DNA of 8,884 nt from Pseudomonadota bacterium (GTDB lineage: Bacteria; Pseudomonadota; Alphaproteobacteria; Caulobacterales; Caulobacteraceae), in contig JAEZCL010000079.1 in the NCBI GenBank assembly GCA_023433585.1, positions 1-8,884 on the forward strand, read 5' to 3'. A model generated the notes under the pieces. The model was not told the DNA's origin and did not search any database. It saw only the letters and a program-made list of their open reading frames with translations. Every line of letters begins with the position of its first letter. Within the stretch, counting starts at the first letter, position 1. The position numbers and the translations under genes were made by a program. Shown in pieces: positions 1 to 8,850 of the stretch.

Positions 1-333
1 CCCCGCCTCGGCCCAGGCGGCGTTGTAGGCCAGCACCCGCCCGCCGCTCCACACCAGCGCCGCCGGCTCGGCCATGGCGTCCAGCAGATCCACCGCCGCG
101 TCGCCCGCCGCGCCGCGCCGCTCGTTCGCGTCCGCGCGCCCGAACGCCAGCACTCCGATCAGGGCCACCGCCGCCAGGGTCACGATCAGGATCAGGCCCG
201 GCGCGCTCCACGGATCGTTGCGGAACGCCGGATAGGCCGCCGCGGCTACGGCGATGATGAAACAGACCGCCGCCGTCACCAGCCAGGGGTCGATGCGCAT
301 GGGGGTGGGGATGTCCCGGTTCAGGGCGTCCAT
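1..333 (-). CDS. cckA: Probable CckA hybrid histidine kinase, N-terminal part (runs off left edge)
   Basis: In Caulobacter, CckA is a membrane hybrid histidine kinase/phosphatase that passes phosphate through ChpT to CtrA and CpdR to drive the cell cycle. Only the first 111 codons are present, read from an ATG at 333 with no stop to position 1. Two hydrophobic segments (about residues 17-36 and 45-64) flank a short loop. From about residue 81 a PAS-like stretch begins (LLDAMAEPAALVWSGGRVLA, then YNAAW). This matches the two-transmembrane plus PAS start of CckA, but the kinase and receiver domains lie outside the window. The gene follows flhB on the same strand, and I recall the same flhB-cckA order in Caulobacter. 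An in-frame ATG at 369 would add 12 residues and leave 28 bases after the flhB stop. Neither start has a strong Shine-Dalgarno sequence. Another PAS sensor kinase is possible, since the identity rests on N-terminal layout and neighbourhood. Confidence 0.75.
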   Translation of the reverse strand, partial: MDALNRDIPTPMRIDPWLVTAAVCFIIAVAAAAYPAFRNDPWSAPGLILIVTLAAVALIGVLAFGRADANERRGAAGDAAVDLLDAMAEPAALVWSGGRVLAYNAAWAEAG

Positions 334-397
334 GTCAGGGTCTCGCGCCGATTCGCTGGGCGTCAGCATACCCTGTTTGCTCCCAAGGAGCGCCGGA

Positions 398-1471
398 TCA
401 TCTCTTCTTCCGCGCGTTCAGCACGAAGCCGATCACCTTGGCCGCCGCCTCGTAATGTTCGCGCGGAATGACCTCGTCCACCTCGATGGCGGCGTAGAGC
501 GCGCGGGCTAGGGGCACGTCCTCGACGATGGGCACATTGTGTTCGCGCCCCACCTCGCGGATCTTCAGGGCCAGGACGTCCACCCCCTTGGCCACGCACA
601 GGGGCGCGGCGTCCTCGCCCGGTTCGTATTTCAGGGCGACGGAATAGTGGGTCGGGTTGGCGATGATGACCGTGGCCTTGGGCACGTTCTGCATCATGCG
701 CTGGCGGCTGCGCTGGGCGCGGATCTGCTTGAGCCGGGCCTTGACGTGGGGGTCACCCTCGGACTGCTTGTAGTCCTCCTTCAGCTCCTCGCGGGTCATG
801 CGCATCCGTTTGGCGAAGCGGTGGCGCTGCCACAGCCAGTCCACAAAGGCGGTGACGCCCAGGAACGCCAGCACGGCGCCCATGATGGCGACGGCCAGGT
901 CGCGCGCCATGGGCAGGATGGCCGCCGGGCTCATGGCCGCCAGGGCCTCCAGCTCGCGCGTGTGCGGCTTCAGCACGATCCAGGCGACCGCGACGGTGGC
1001 CGCCAGCTTCAGGAACGTCTTGACGAAATTCATCAGGCCGTCGGGCCCGAAGATGCGCTTGGCGCCTTTCAGCGGCGAGATCTTCTCCAGCTTGGGCTTC
1101 AACTTCTCGCCGGTGAACAGCAGGCCGGACTGGATCAGGTTGCCGCCCGCGCCGCCCGCGATGGTGGCCAGGGCCAGCGCGCCCAGCAGGGGAACCGCCG
1201 CCCAGATCGCCCGGGCGCCGATCTCCACTCCCGCCCCGGCGTGAAGCGCGCCGACCATGGCGTGGGGCGAGGCGATGAAGGGCGCCAGCGCCTGGGCCAG
1301 ATGGGTCGTGAACCATCCGCCTCCCAGCAGGATCACCGCCGAGGCGCCGGCCAGCGACAGCCAGCTGGCCAGGTCCGGGGTCTTGGCGACGTCGCCCTTT
1401 TTCCGCGCGTCCTCGAGCTTTCGCGGGGTGGCTTCCTCTGTCTTGGACTCCTGGTCCTTCTCCTCAGCCAC
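398..1471 (-). CDS. flhB: Flagellar export switch protein FlhB
   Basis: FlhB is an inner-membrane part of the flagellar type III export apparatus and switches substrate specificity from rod/hook to filament proteins. The product is 357 residues, normal for the family. After a charged N-terminus with TPRKLEDARKKGDV (residues 15-28) come four hydrophobic segments at about 35-57, 85-107, 147-168 and 188-212. The cytoplasmic domain follows, with the autocleavage motif NPTH at 272-275 (cleavage between N272 and P273) inside IIANPTHYSVALKY. The LKPKLEKISPLKGAKRIFG loop at 124-142 is also typical. The start is GTG (1471-1469) and overlaps the fliR TGA stop by 8 bases, which suggests translational coupling. 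It is the last flagellar gene before the probable cckA gene. Confidence 0.97.
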   Translation of the reverse strand: MAEEKDQESKTEEATPRKLEDARKKGDVAKTPDLASWLSLAGASAVILLGGGWFTTHLAQALAPFIASPHAMVGALHAGAGVEIGARAIWAAVPLLGALALATIAGGAGGNLIQSGLLFTGEKLKPKLEKISPLKGAKRIFGPDGLMNFVKTFLKLAATVAVAWIVLKPHTRELEALAAMSPAAILPMARDLAVAIMGAVLAFLGVTAFVDWLWQRHRFAKRMRMTREELKEDYKQSEGDPHVKARLKQIRAQRSRQRMMQNVPKATVIIANPTHYSVALKYEPGEDAAPLCVAKGVDVLALKIREVGREHNVPIVEDVPLARALYAAIEVDEVIPREHYEAAAKVIGFVLNARKKR

Positions 1472-2234
1472 CGGCGCCTCCCGCGAAGCCGCCGGCCAGG
1501 GTGCGCATGCGCTCGATGAACACCGTGCCGATCACCCCGATGCTGAGGGCGAAGACCGACAGGCCCAGGATGACGCTGAGCGGGGCCGAGGCGAAGAAGA
1601 TCTGGAACTGGGGCATCACCCGGCCCACCAGGCCCGAGGTCAGGTTGAAGATCAGGGCGAAGACCAGCACCGGCGCCGCCAGCTGGATGCCCAGCAGGAA
1701 GCTGTCGCCCACTGTCCGCACCGCCAGGGCCGCGAAGTCGCCCAGCAGCAGGGGGGCGACCGGCGGGATCACCTCATAGCTGCCAGCCAGCCCGGCGATG
1801 AACAGGTGGTGGGTGTCCGTGGCGAAGATCAGGGTGACGCCGAAGATCGTCAGGAAAGCCGCCAGGGTCGAGCCCGGCTGGGCCTGAAGCGGATTGGCGG
1901 TCTGGGCGAACCCCAGGGTGATCTGCATGGACACCGTCTCGCCCGCCACGGCCAGGGCCGACAGCATCATGCGCAAGAGGGCGCCGATCATCAGGCCGGT
2001 CATGATCTCGCGGATCACCCATCCGGCGACGCCGCCCATGGAGGCGGGCAGGGGCGGCAGGGTTCCCACCACGATCGGCGCCAGGGCGATGGAGACCACC
2101 AGCGCCAGGGACAGGCGGATGCGCGGCGGCACATAGGCTTCCCCGATCCCCGGGATCATCATCAGAAGGGCGCCCATGCGGGCGAAGATCAGCCCGCCGG
2201 CCCAGACCTGATCGGCGGCGGCGTAAGGCTCCAT
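1464..2234 (-). CDS. fliR: Flagellar export gate protein FliR
   Basis: FliR joins FliP and FliQ in the helical export-gate core through which rod, hook and filament subunits leave the cytoplasm. The product is 256 residues and almost entirely hydrophobic. Family-typical stretches are visible: RMGALLMMIPGIGEAYVPPRIR near residues 19-40, FAQTANPLQAQPGSTLAAFL near 109-128, and NLTSGLVGRVMPQFQIFFAS near 197-216. The frame stays open far upstream through fliQ and beyond (to 3197), but that part is not FliR-like. I chose the ATG at 2234 because it gives the family length and lies 8 bases after the fliQ stop. Its Shine-Dalgarno is weak (AGGA, very close to the ATG), so translation is probably coupled to fliQ. 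The stop overlaps the flhB start. Confidence 0.95.
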   Translation of the reverse strand: MEPYAAADQVWAGGLIFARMGALLMMIPGIGEAYVPPRIRLSLALVVSIALAPIVVGTLPPLPASMGGVAGWVIREIMTGLMIGALLRMMLSALAVAGETVSMQITLGFAQTANPLQAQPGSTLAAFLTIFGVTLIFATDTHHLFIAGLAGSYEVIPPVAPLLLGDFAALAVRTVGDSFLLGIQLAAPVLVFALIFNLTSGLVGRVMPQFQIFFASAPLSVILGLSVFALSIGVIGTVFIERMRTLAGGFAGGAGG

Positions 2235-2242
2235 GTCCTGGG

Positions 2243-2506
2243 CTACATGCCTGCGATGCGGGCGGTGATCTGCTGGAAGAACCCGCCCATCAGCGCCCCC
2301 ATCAGCGGCAGCAGCAACAGCAGTGACACGAAGATGGCGATGATCTTGGGCGCGAAGATCAGGGTCGCTTCCTGGATCTGGGTCAGGGCCTGGAACAGGC
2401 CGATGGTGACGCCCACGATCAGCCCCACGATCAGCACCGGCGAGGCCAGCTGAATGGTCAGCCACAGGGCGTCGCGCCCTACATCCATCACCTCGGTCCC
2501 AGTCAC
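2243..2506 (-). CDS. fliQ: Flagellar export gate protein FliQ
   Basis: FliQ is the small two-helix subunit of the flagellar export gate. From the GTG at 2506 the product is 87 residues, the usual length, beginning VTGTEVMDVGRDALW (initiator V read as Met). Two membrane helices flank the family signature GLFQALTQIQEATLIFAPKI (about residues 36-55). An ATG at 2533 is in frame but would add nine residues (MFSTGGAFR) not expected in FliQ, and it would shorten the leader after the proposed promoter. The GTG has a G-rich ribosome-binding candidate about 8 bases upstream. It is the first gene of the fliQ-fliR-flhB unit and has its own CtrA-type promoter region, as fliQ does in Caulobacter. Confidence 0.95.
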   Translation of the reverse strand: MTGTEVMDVGRDALWLTIQLASPVLIVGLIVGVTIGLFQALTQIQEATLIFAPKIIAIFVSLLLLLPLMGALMGGFFQQITARIAGM

Positions 2507-2537
2507 GCGAAACGCCCCGCCAGTCGAAAACACACCG

Positions 2538-2575
2538 GGCAGAAAATGCCGGGCGCATGGTTAACGATGGGTTAG
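2538..2575 (-). promoter_or_regulatory. Putative CtrA-dependent promoter of fliQ
   Basis: Read on the minus strand, 2575-2561 is CTAA-CCCATCG-TTAA, one mismatch from the CtrA consensus TTAA-N7-TTAA, and it continues as TTAACCAT. The following bases down to 2538 form an element found almost unchanged upstream of flgB (8464-8491, 26 of 28 bases identical). The TTAAC lies 58 bases before the fliQ GTG, a distance that leaves room for a -10 region and leader. CtrA control of fliQ is established in Caulobacter. Binding here is inferred from sequence. Confidence 0.7.
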
Positions 2576-2588
2576 GATGAGAGAGTCG

Positions 2589-2595
2589 AGGAGGT
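2589..2595 (+). promoter_or_regulatory. Strong Shine-Dalgarno of the lipoprotein gene
   Basis: AGGAGGT lies 5 bases before the ATG at 2601. It is a near-perfect match to the anti-Shine-Dalgarno and the strongest ribosome-binding site in the window. It fixes the start of the lipoprotein gene and supports that gene being real despite having no recognised family. Confidence 0.85.
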
Positions 2596-2600
2596 AAACC

Positions 2601-3134
2601 ATGAAGATGATCGGTTGGCTGAGCCCTACTGTGATGCTGGCGTTGGCTGCCTGCGGGCCTCCTCATCATCCGACGTTTGAAGAAGCGCAGGCGATATTCG
2701 AGCAGCGCGGGGATCAGTTCTCGGCGCTCCAGTCCAGGGTCCAGCAATGTGCGCCCGGTCGTGTTTCCCGCCATGACTTGTCCATCAGGGCCGGGGCTAC
2801 CGTTCGGCCGTTGGAAATAGAGAATCAGGGCGTCGTCTGCGCCGATGGCTCGAACGCTCTTCTTCGAGAGATCGAAAGGGCGTTGGTGAACCTCGACCTC
2901 GAATGGGCCGGTTACGCACCGCCCGATCCTGACGGTGAACGGGGCGCGATCGTCAGATTCACCCTGAAGGCCAGCGGCCTGGGTGTGTCCGGGAGAATCA
3001 CGGAGCTGGTGCACTACGCCGATGCACAAGCCTTTCAGGAGAGGACCATGGGTGAACCATACGGGGATTTTCGAGAGGAAAGCGCCCTGACGGATGCGCC
3101 CTATCACTGGTTCTGGGCTGACGCTGCAACCTGA
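2601..3134 (+). CDS. Hypothetical lipoprotein, family not recognised
   Basis: I do not recognise a family for this 177-residue product. It has a short charged start (MKMIGW), a hydrophobic stretch and a lipobox LAAC with the lipidated cysteine at residue 18, so it should be a lipoprotein. The +2 residue is Gly rather than Asp, which would favour the outer membrane by the enterobacterial rule. The mature part is soluble and mostly polar, with two further cysteines (C50, C80) that could form a disulfide, and an aromatic end (YHWFWADAAT). Codon use differs from the neighbours: CCT, CAT, TTT, GAA and ATA occur close together near the start, so third positions are less GC-rich, which may mean recent acquisition or weak constraint. 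It is divergent from fliQ, with a CtrA-like box 26-40 bases upstream of its ATG, and lies 61 bases before folE on the same strand. Confidence 0.8.
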   Translation: MKMIGWLSPTVMLALAACGPPHHPTFEEAQAIFEQRGDQFSALQSRVQQCAPGRVSRHDLSIRAGATVRPLEIENQGVVCADGSNALLREIERALVNLDLEWAGYAPPDPDGERGAIVRFTLKASGLGVSGRITELVHYADAQAFQERTMGEPYGDFREESALTDAPYHWFWADAAT

Positions 3135-3163
3135 GCCGGTGGCCGGTACGTCTCTGGACATTC

Positions 3164-3182
3164 CCCTCGCGTGAACCGAGGG
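3164..3182 (+). other. Small hairpin in the leader before folE
   Basis: CCCTCG (3164-3169) pairs with CGAGGG (3177-3182) around a 7-base loop, ending 13 bases before the folE ATG. It could be a weak end signal for the lipoprotein transcript or a structure in the folE leader that holds the GAGGG. No T-run follows, so a classical intrinsic terminator is unlikely. Confidence 0.35.
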
Positions 3183-3195
3183 ATATGAGACCCCC

Positions 3196-3777
3196 ATGAC
3201 CGATCAAAACACCTCCGTCACCCAGGCCGAGGCCGAGGCCGCCGTGCGCACCCTGATCCGCTGGGCCGGGGACGACCCGGCCCGCGAGGGCCTGATCGAC
3301 ACGCCCGCACGGGTGACCCGCAGCTACCGTGAACTGTTCGCGGGCTATGACACCGATCCGCGTGACTATCTGGAGCGCACCTTCGAGGAGGTGGGCGGCT
3401 ATGACGAACTGGTGGTGCTCAAGGACATCCGCTTCGTCAGCTTCTGCGAGCACCACATGCTGCCCGTGGTGGGCAAGGCGCACGTGGGTTATCTGCCGAC
3501 CGACCGGGTGGTGGGAATCTCCAAGCTGGCGCGGGTGGTGCGCGGCTACGCCCGTCGCCTGCAGATTCAGGAGAAGATGACCGCCGAGATCGCCGCCGCC
3601 ATGCAGGAAGTGCTGCGGCCTAAAGGCGTCGGCGTGGTCATCGAGGCCGAGCACAGCTGCATGACGCTGCGCGGCGTGAACGTTCCCGGCGCCAGCCTGA
3701 CCACTAGTTGCCTGTTAGGCGGGGTGCGTGACGATCCTCGGACGCGCGAGGAATTTCTGCGCCTGGCGCGGGGGTAG
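3196..3777 (+). CDS. folE: GTP cyclohydrolase I (FolE, type IA)
   Basis: This enzyme converts GTP to 7,8-dihydroneopterin triphosphate, the first step of tetrahydrofolate and pterin synthesis, and acts as a cytoplasmic homodecamer. The product is 193 residues, typical of short bacterial FolE. Zinc ligands are visible as C84 and H87 in FCEHHMLP and C155 in EAEHSCMTLRG, matching E. coli C110, H113 and C181. The catalytic-site histidines corresponding to E. coli H112 and H179 are H86 and H153. DTPARVTRSY (35-44) and VGISKLARVV (106-115) are further family motifs. The ATG at 3196 has only a modest Shine-Dalgarno (GAGA, 5 bases away). The gene is convergent with the amidohydrolase gene, with a hairpin between them. 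It has no obvious functional tie to the flagellar genes on either side. Confidence 0.97.
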   Translation: MTDQNTSVTQAEAEAAVRTLIRWAGDDPAREGLIDTPARVTRSYRELFAGYDTDPRDYLERTFEEVGGYDELVVLKDIRFVSFCEHHMLPVVGKAHVGYLPTDRVVGISKLARVVRGYARRLQIQEKMTAEIAAAMQEVLRPKGVGVVIEAEHSCMTLRGVNVPGASLTTSCLLGGVRDDPRTREEFLRLARG

Positions 3778-3790
3778 GGCGCGCGCCGAC

Positions 3791-3815
3791 CTCCCTCCCC
3801 GGGACGGGGAGGGAG
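3791..3815. terminator. Perfect 10-bp hairpin between convergent genes, probable two-way terminator
   Basis: CTCCCTCCCC (3791-3800) and GGGGAGGGAG (3806-3815) are perfect inverted copies around a 5-base loop. The hairpin begins 14 bases past the folE stop and ends 11 bases before the amidohydrolase stop, so it could end transcription from both sides. There is no clear T-run on either strand. Its arm resembles the hairpin at 7194-7217 and the sequence at the right edge, so it may also belong to a dispersed intergenic repeat family. Confidence 0.6.
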
Positions 3816-3825
3816 AACAGCGGCG

Positions 3826-7098
<3,273 letters not shown>

Positions 7099-7193
7099 AG
7101 GATACTCCCACCCGACAGCTTCGCGGCCGAACCGCCGCGCGCGAATGTCTAGACGACTTCGGACGAGCTTGGCGAGAGTGAGTGCTCGAGCCA

Positions 7194-7217
7194 CCCTCTC
7201 CCACGAGGGGGAGAGGG
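7194..7217. repeat. 9-bp hairpin after fliE, likely terminator and dispersed intergenic repeat
   Basis: CCCTCTCCC (7194-7202) pairs perfectly with GGGAGAGGG (7209-7217) around a 6-base loop. It lies 43 bases past the fliE stop and upstream of the amidohydrolase start, where it could end the flgB-flgC-fliE transcript. No T-run follows on the minus strand. It is similar in base pattern to the hairpin at 3791-3815. The rest of the 7099-7260 gap holds the amidohydrolase leader, with another 6-bp hairpin (CGCGGC 7122-7127, GCCGCG 7134-7139) and no promoter I can name. Confidence 0.55.
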
Positions 7218-7260
7218 AGCATGTGCGGCTTGTTTCAAAGGCGCTTCAGCCGGATCCGCC

Positions 7261-7569
7261 TCAGATCGGCATGCGCATGATTTCCTGATAGGCGCTGATG
7301 ACCTGGTCGCGCACGGCCATGACGGTCTCCAGCGAGGCCTCGGCGGATGTGACGGCGGTGACCACGTCGATCAGTTCGGCGCGGCCCTGGACCGCCGCCG
7401 ACATCTGGCTTTCGGCCGCACGGGTCTGCTGCACCGTGTCGCCGATCACCGACTGCAGGATGTTCGAGAATTCCGAGCCGCCCGCCGGGGCGGCATTGCC
7501 GCCGGGCGCCGAGGGCGCGGCCGTCCCCTGCGCCGCCGCATAGGCTCGAGCCGCCATCAAGGGGTTCAT
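7261..7569 (-). CDS. fliE: Flagellar basal-body protein FliE
   Basis: FliE joins the MS ring to the proximal rod and is among the first proteins exported by the flagellar type III system. The product is 102 residues, the usual length. The N-terminal third is Ala/Gly/Pro-rich and low in complexity. The conserved part follows: SEFSNILQSVIGDTVQQTRAAE near 32-53, then the C-terminal helix with TAVTSAEASLETVMAVRDQV and the typical ending AYQEIMRMPI. Its Shine-Dalgarno AGGAGGG (7583-7577) overlaps the flgC stop codon and lies 7 bases from the ATG, so translation is likely coupled to flgC. It is the last gene of the flgB-flgC-fliE operon. Confidence 0.96.
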   Translation of the reverse strand: MNPLMAARAYAAAQGTAAPSAPGGNAAPAGGSEFSNILQSVIGDTVQQTRAAESQMSAAVQGRAELIDVVTAVTSAEASLETVMAVRDQVISAYQEIMRMPI

Positions 7570-7581
7570 GGCCTAGCCCTC

Positions 7582-8001
7582 CTAGCGCTTCAGCAGGTCG
7601 AGGGTGCGGGTGTCCATCGCCCGCGCCGTCTCGATGACGTTCAGATTGGCCTCGTAGGCCCGCTGGGCCTCGCGCATGTCCATGGCCTCGATCAGGGTGT
7701 CCACGTTGGGCCGCATCACATAGCCCTCGTCATTGGCCGCCGGGTGCGAGGGGTCGTACTCCATGCGGAAGTCGCTCATGTCCGGCCGCACCGCCGCCAG
7801 TTGCACTCCGGTCCCGCCGTCGAGCTGCTGGGTCTGGAACACCGGCGTCTGGCGCCGATAGGGCTCGCCCCCTGCCGTCAGGGCGGTGGACTGAGCATTG
7901 GCGATGTTCTCGGCGATGATTCTCATGCGCGACTGCTGGGCGCGCAGGGCCGAGGCGGCGATGTTCATGGCCGGGTTCCGGGGCGGGACGGGATCGGGCA
8001 T
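7582..8001 (-). CDS. flgC: Flagellar proximal rod protein FlgC
   Basis: FlgC is one of the proximal rod proteins of the flagellar basal body, exported without a cleaved signal. The product is 139 residues. Family features are the N-terminal rod helix (AASALRAQQSRMRIIAENIA), the segment GGEPYRRQTPVF near 44-55, and the C-terminal EAMDMREAQRAYEANLNVIE helix ending in LDLLKR. The ATG at 8001 is chosen because AGGAG (8013-8009) lies 7 bases upstream. Starting at Met12 would match the shorter N-terminus of many FlgC proteins, but there is no ribosome-binding site before it. The leading MPDPVPPRNPA is therefore probably a real extension. It lies 12 bases after flgB and 12 bases before fliE. Confidence 0.96.
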   Translation of the reverse strand: MPDPVPPRNPAMNIAASALRAQQSRMRIIAENIANAQSTALTAGGEPYRRQTPVFQTQQLDGGTGVQLAAVRPDMSDFRMEYDPSHPAANDEGYVMRPNVDTLIEAMDMREAQRAYEANLNVIETARAMDTRTLDLLKR

Positions 8002-8013
8002 CGCTTATCTCCT

Positions 8014-8427
8014 TCAGGCCGCGCCGGGCTTGCGGGCGGCCATGCGCAGCATGTTCAGGGACTTCTGATAGAAGCCGATGGCCGCATCGTGGGCCATGCG
8101 GCTCTCGGCCATGCGCAGCATCTGCTCCTCGACCACCACCGAATTGCCGTCCAGCGTCGTTTCGGAATCCGGCGAGGTCATGGAGGCGTAGTTGACGGAG
8201 CGCTGCGGCTCCATCGCCATGTGGGCGGCGCTGGTGCGCATCATGCTGACGCCCTGGGACTGGCGCATCAGGGCGTGGGCGAAATCGTCCGGCGCGCGCA
8301 GATCGCGGGCGGCGAAGCCCGGCGTGTCCGAGTTGGCCACGTTCTGGGCGATGACCCGCTGACGCTCCTCCAGCCAGCCCAGGCGGCCGCGGATGGCGTC
8401 GAACAGGGGAATGTTGTCCAGGCGCAT
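8014..8427 (-). CDS. flgB: Flagellar proximal rod protein FlgB
   Basis: FlgB is a proximal rod component that assembles with FlgC, FlgF and FliE. The product from the ATG at 8427 is 137 residues. It has the N-terminal rod helix ending in the signature ANSDTPGFAARDL (31-43) and the conserved TLDGNSVVVEEQMLRMAE (91-108), followed by the C-terminal helix. The frame is open to an ATG at 8484, but the start at 8427 is preferred. GGGAG lies 4 bases before it, the upstream Met at 8442 has no ribosome-binding site, and the 8484 ATG lies inside the proposed promoter. It is the first gene of the flgB-flgC-fliE operon, divergent from fliO. Confidence 0.96.
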   Translation of the reverse strand: MRLDNIPLFDAIRGRLGWLEERQRVIAQNVANSDTPGFAARDLRAPDDFAHALMRQSQGVSMMRTSAAHMAMEPQRSVNYASMTSPDSETTLDGNSVVVEEQMLRMAESRMAHDAAIGFYQKSLNMLRMAARKPGAA

Positions 8428-8463
8428 GAGACTCCCGCCCATGATGGCTTGTCGACCGTGCCC

Positions 8464-8501
8464 GGCGGAAAATGCCGGGTGCATGGTTAACAGGGGGTTT
8501 C
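8464..8501 (-). promoter_or_regulatory. Putative CtrA-type promoter of flgB-flgC-fliE
   Basis: On the minus strand TTAACCAT (8490-8483) is followed by an element that matches the fliQ upstream region (2538-2565) at 26 of 28 bases. The upstream half-site at N7 spacing is poor here (GAAA, 8501-8498), so CtrA binding would depend on the single good half-site or on another site nearby. The TTAAC is 63 bases before the flgB ATG, close to the 58 seen for fliQ. Confidence 0.6.
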
Positions 8502-8502
8502 C

Positions 8503-8519
8503 TCAACGGCTCGTTAACC
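8503..8519 (+). promoter_or_regulatory. Putative CtrA box of the fliO promoter
   Basis: TCAA-CGGCTCG-TTAA (8503-8517), followed by CC, differs by one base from TTAA-N7-TTAA. It lies 61 bases before the fliO ATG at 8575, the same placement as in the fliQ and flgB promoters. A further TTAA is at 8527-8530. Together with the site at 8483-8490 it makes this short divergent region a likely shared CtrA target for rod and export-gate genes. Confidence 0.6.
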
Positions 8520-8574
8520 ACGATCCTTAATGCTGACAGGCTCAATCCGGCCTGTCGCCGGGCGGGGCCGTCTG

Positions 8575-8850
8575 ATGGGTTTTCTCGATTTCGCGCGCGC
8601 CATGCTGGGCCTGGCGATCACCCTGGGGCTGATCGGCCTGGCCGCCTACGCCATCCGCCGCTACGCCCCGGGCCTGATGGAGCGGTTCCAGGGCGCGCGC
8701 GGCGAGCGGCGCCTGCAGGTGGTGGAGACCCTGGTGCTGGACCCGGCCCGACGCCTGATCCTGGTCCGCGTGGACGATGAGGAGCGGCTGATCCTGCTGG
8801 GCGAGGGCAAGGAGCTGATCGAGCCGCGCGGGAAGGATCAACCGTCGTGA
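8575..8850 (+). CDS. fliO: Flagellar assembly protein FliO
   Basis: FliO is a small membrane protein that helps the FliP ring of the export gate assemble. From the ATG at 8575 the product is 91 residues. One membrane helix lies near residues 7-27 (ARAMLGLAITLGLIGLAAYA), then a basic RRYAP, then a small cytoplasmic domain with the family pattern VVETLVLDPARRLILVRVDD and LILLGEG. An upstream in-frame ATG at 8530 would add 15 residues, but it has no ribosome-binding site and would fall 13 bases after the TTAA of the CtrA-like box, inside the promoter. The ATG at 8575 has a G-rich tract about 7 bases upstream. The stop overlaps a GTG (GTGA at 8847-8850) that is the likely start of fliP. Confidence 0.88.
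   Translation: MGFLDFARAMLGLAITLGLIGLAAYAIRRYAPGLMERFQGARGERRLQVVETLVLDPARRLILVRVDDEERLILLGEGKELIEPRGKDQPS

Noticed and set aside
254..511. Plus-strand open frame of 85 codons across the cckA-flhB junction
   Set aside because: It overlaps two supported minus-strand genes, has no ribosome-binding site and shows no motif.
2540..2556. Possible sigma-54 promoter in the shared fliQ/flgB element
   Set aside because: The GG and GC doublets are 8 bases apart rather than the 10 needed for -24/-12 recognition, and both genes are early flagellar genes, which in Caulobacter use CtrA with the housekeeping sigma factor.
2235..3197. Upstream extension of the fliR frame (to 577 codons) through fliQ, the lipoprotein gene and into the folE leader
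   Set aside because: The added part resembles no protein, overlaps well-supported genes in other frames, and would more than double the FliR length. The ATG at 2234 gives the normal size.
7122..7139. 6-bp hairpin in the amidohydrolase leader as a riboswitch or operator
   Set aside because: The stem is short and made only of G and C in a GC-rich region, with no conserved riboswitch features and no regulator nearby. It is noted under the 7194-7217 entry only.
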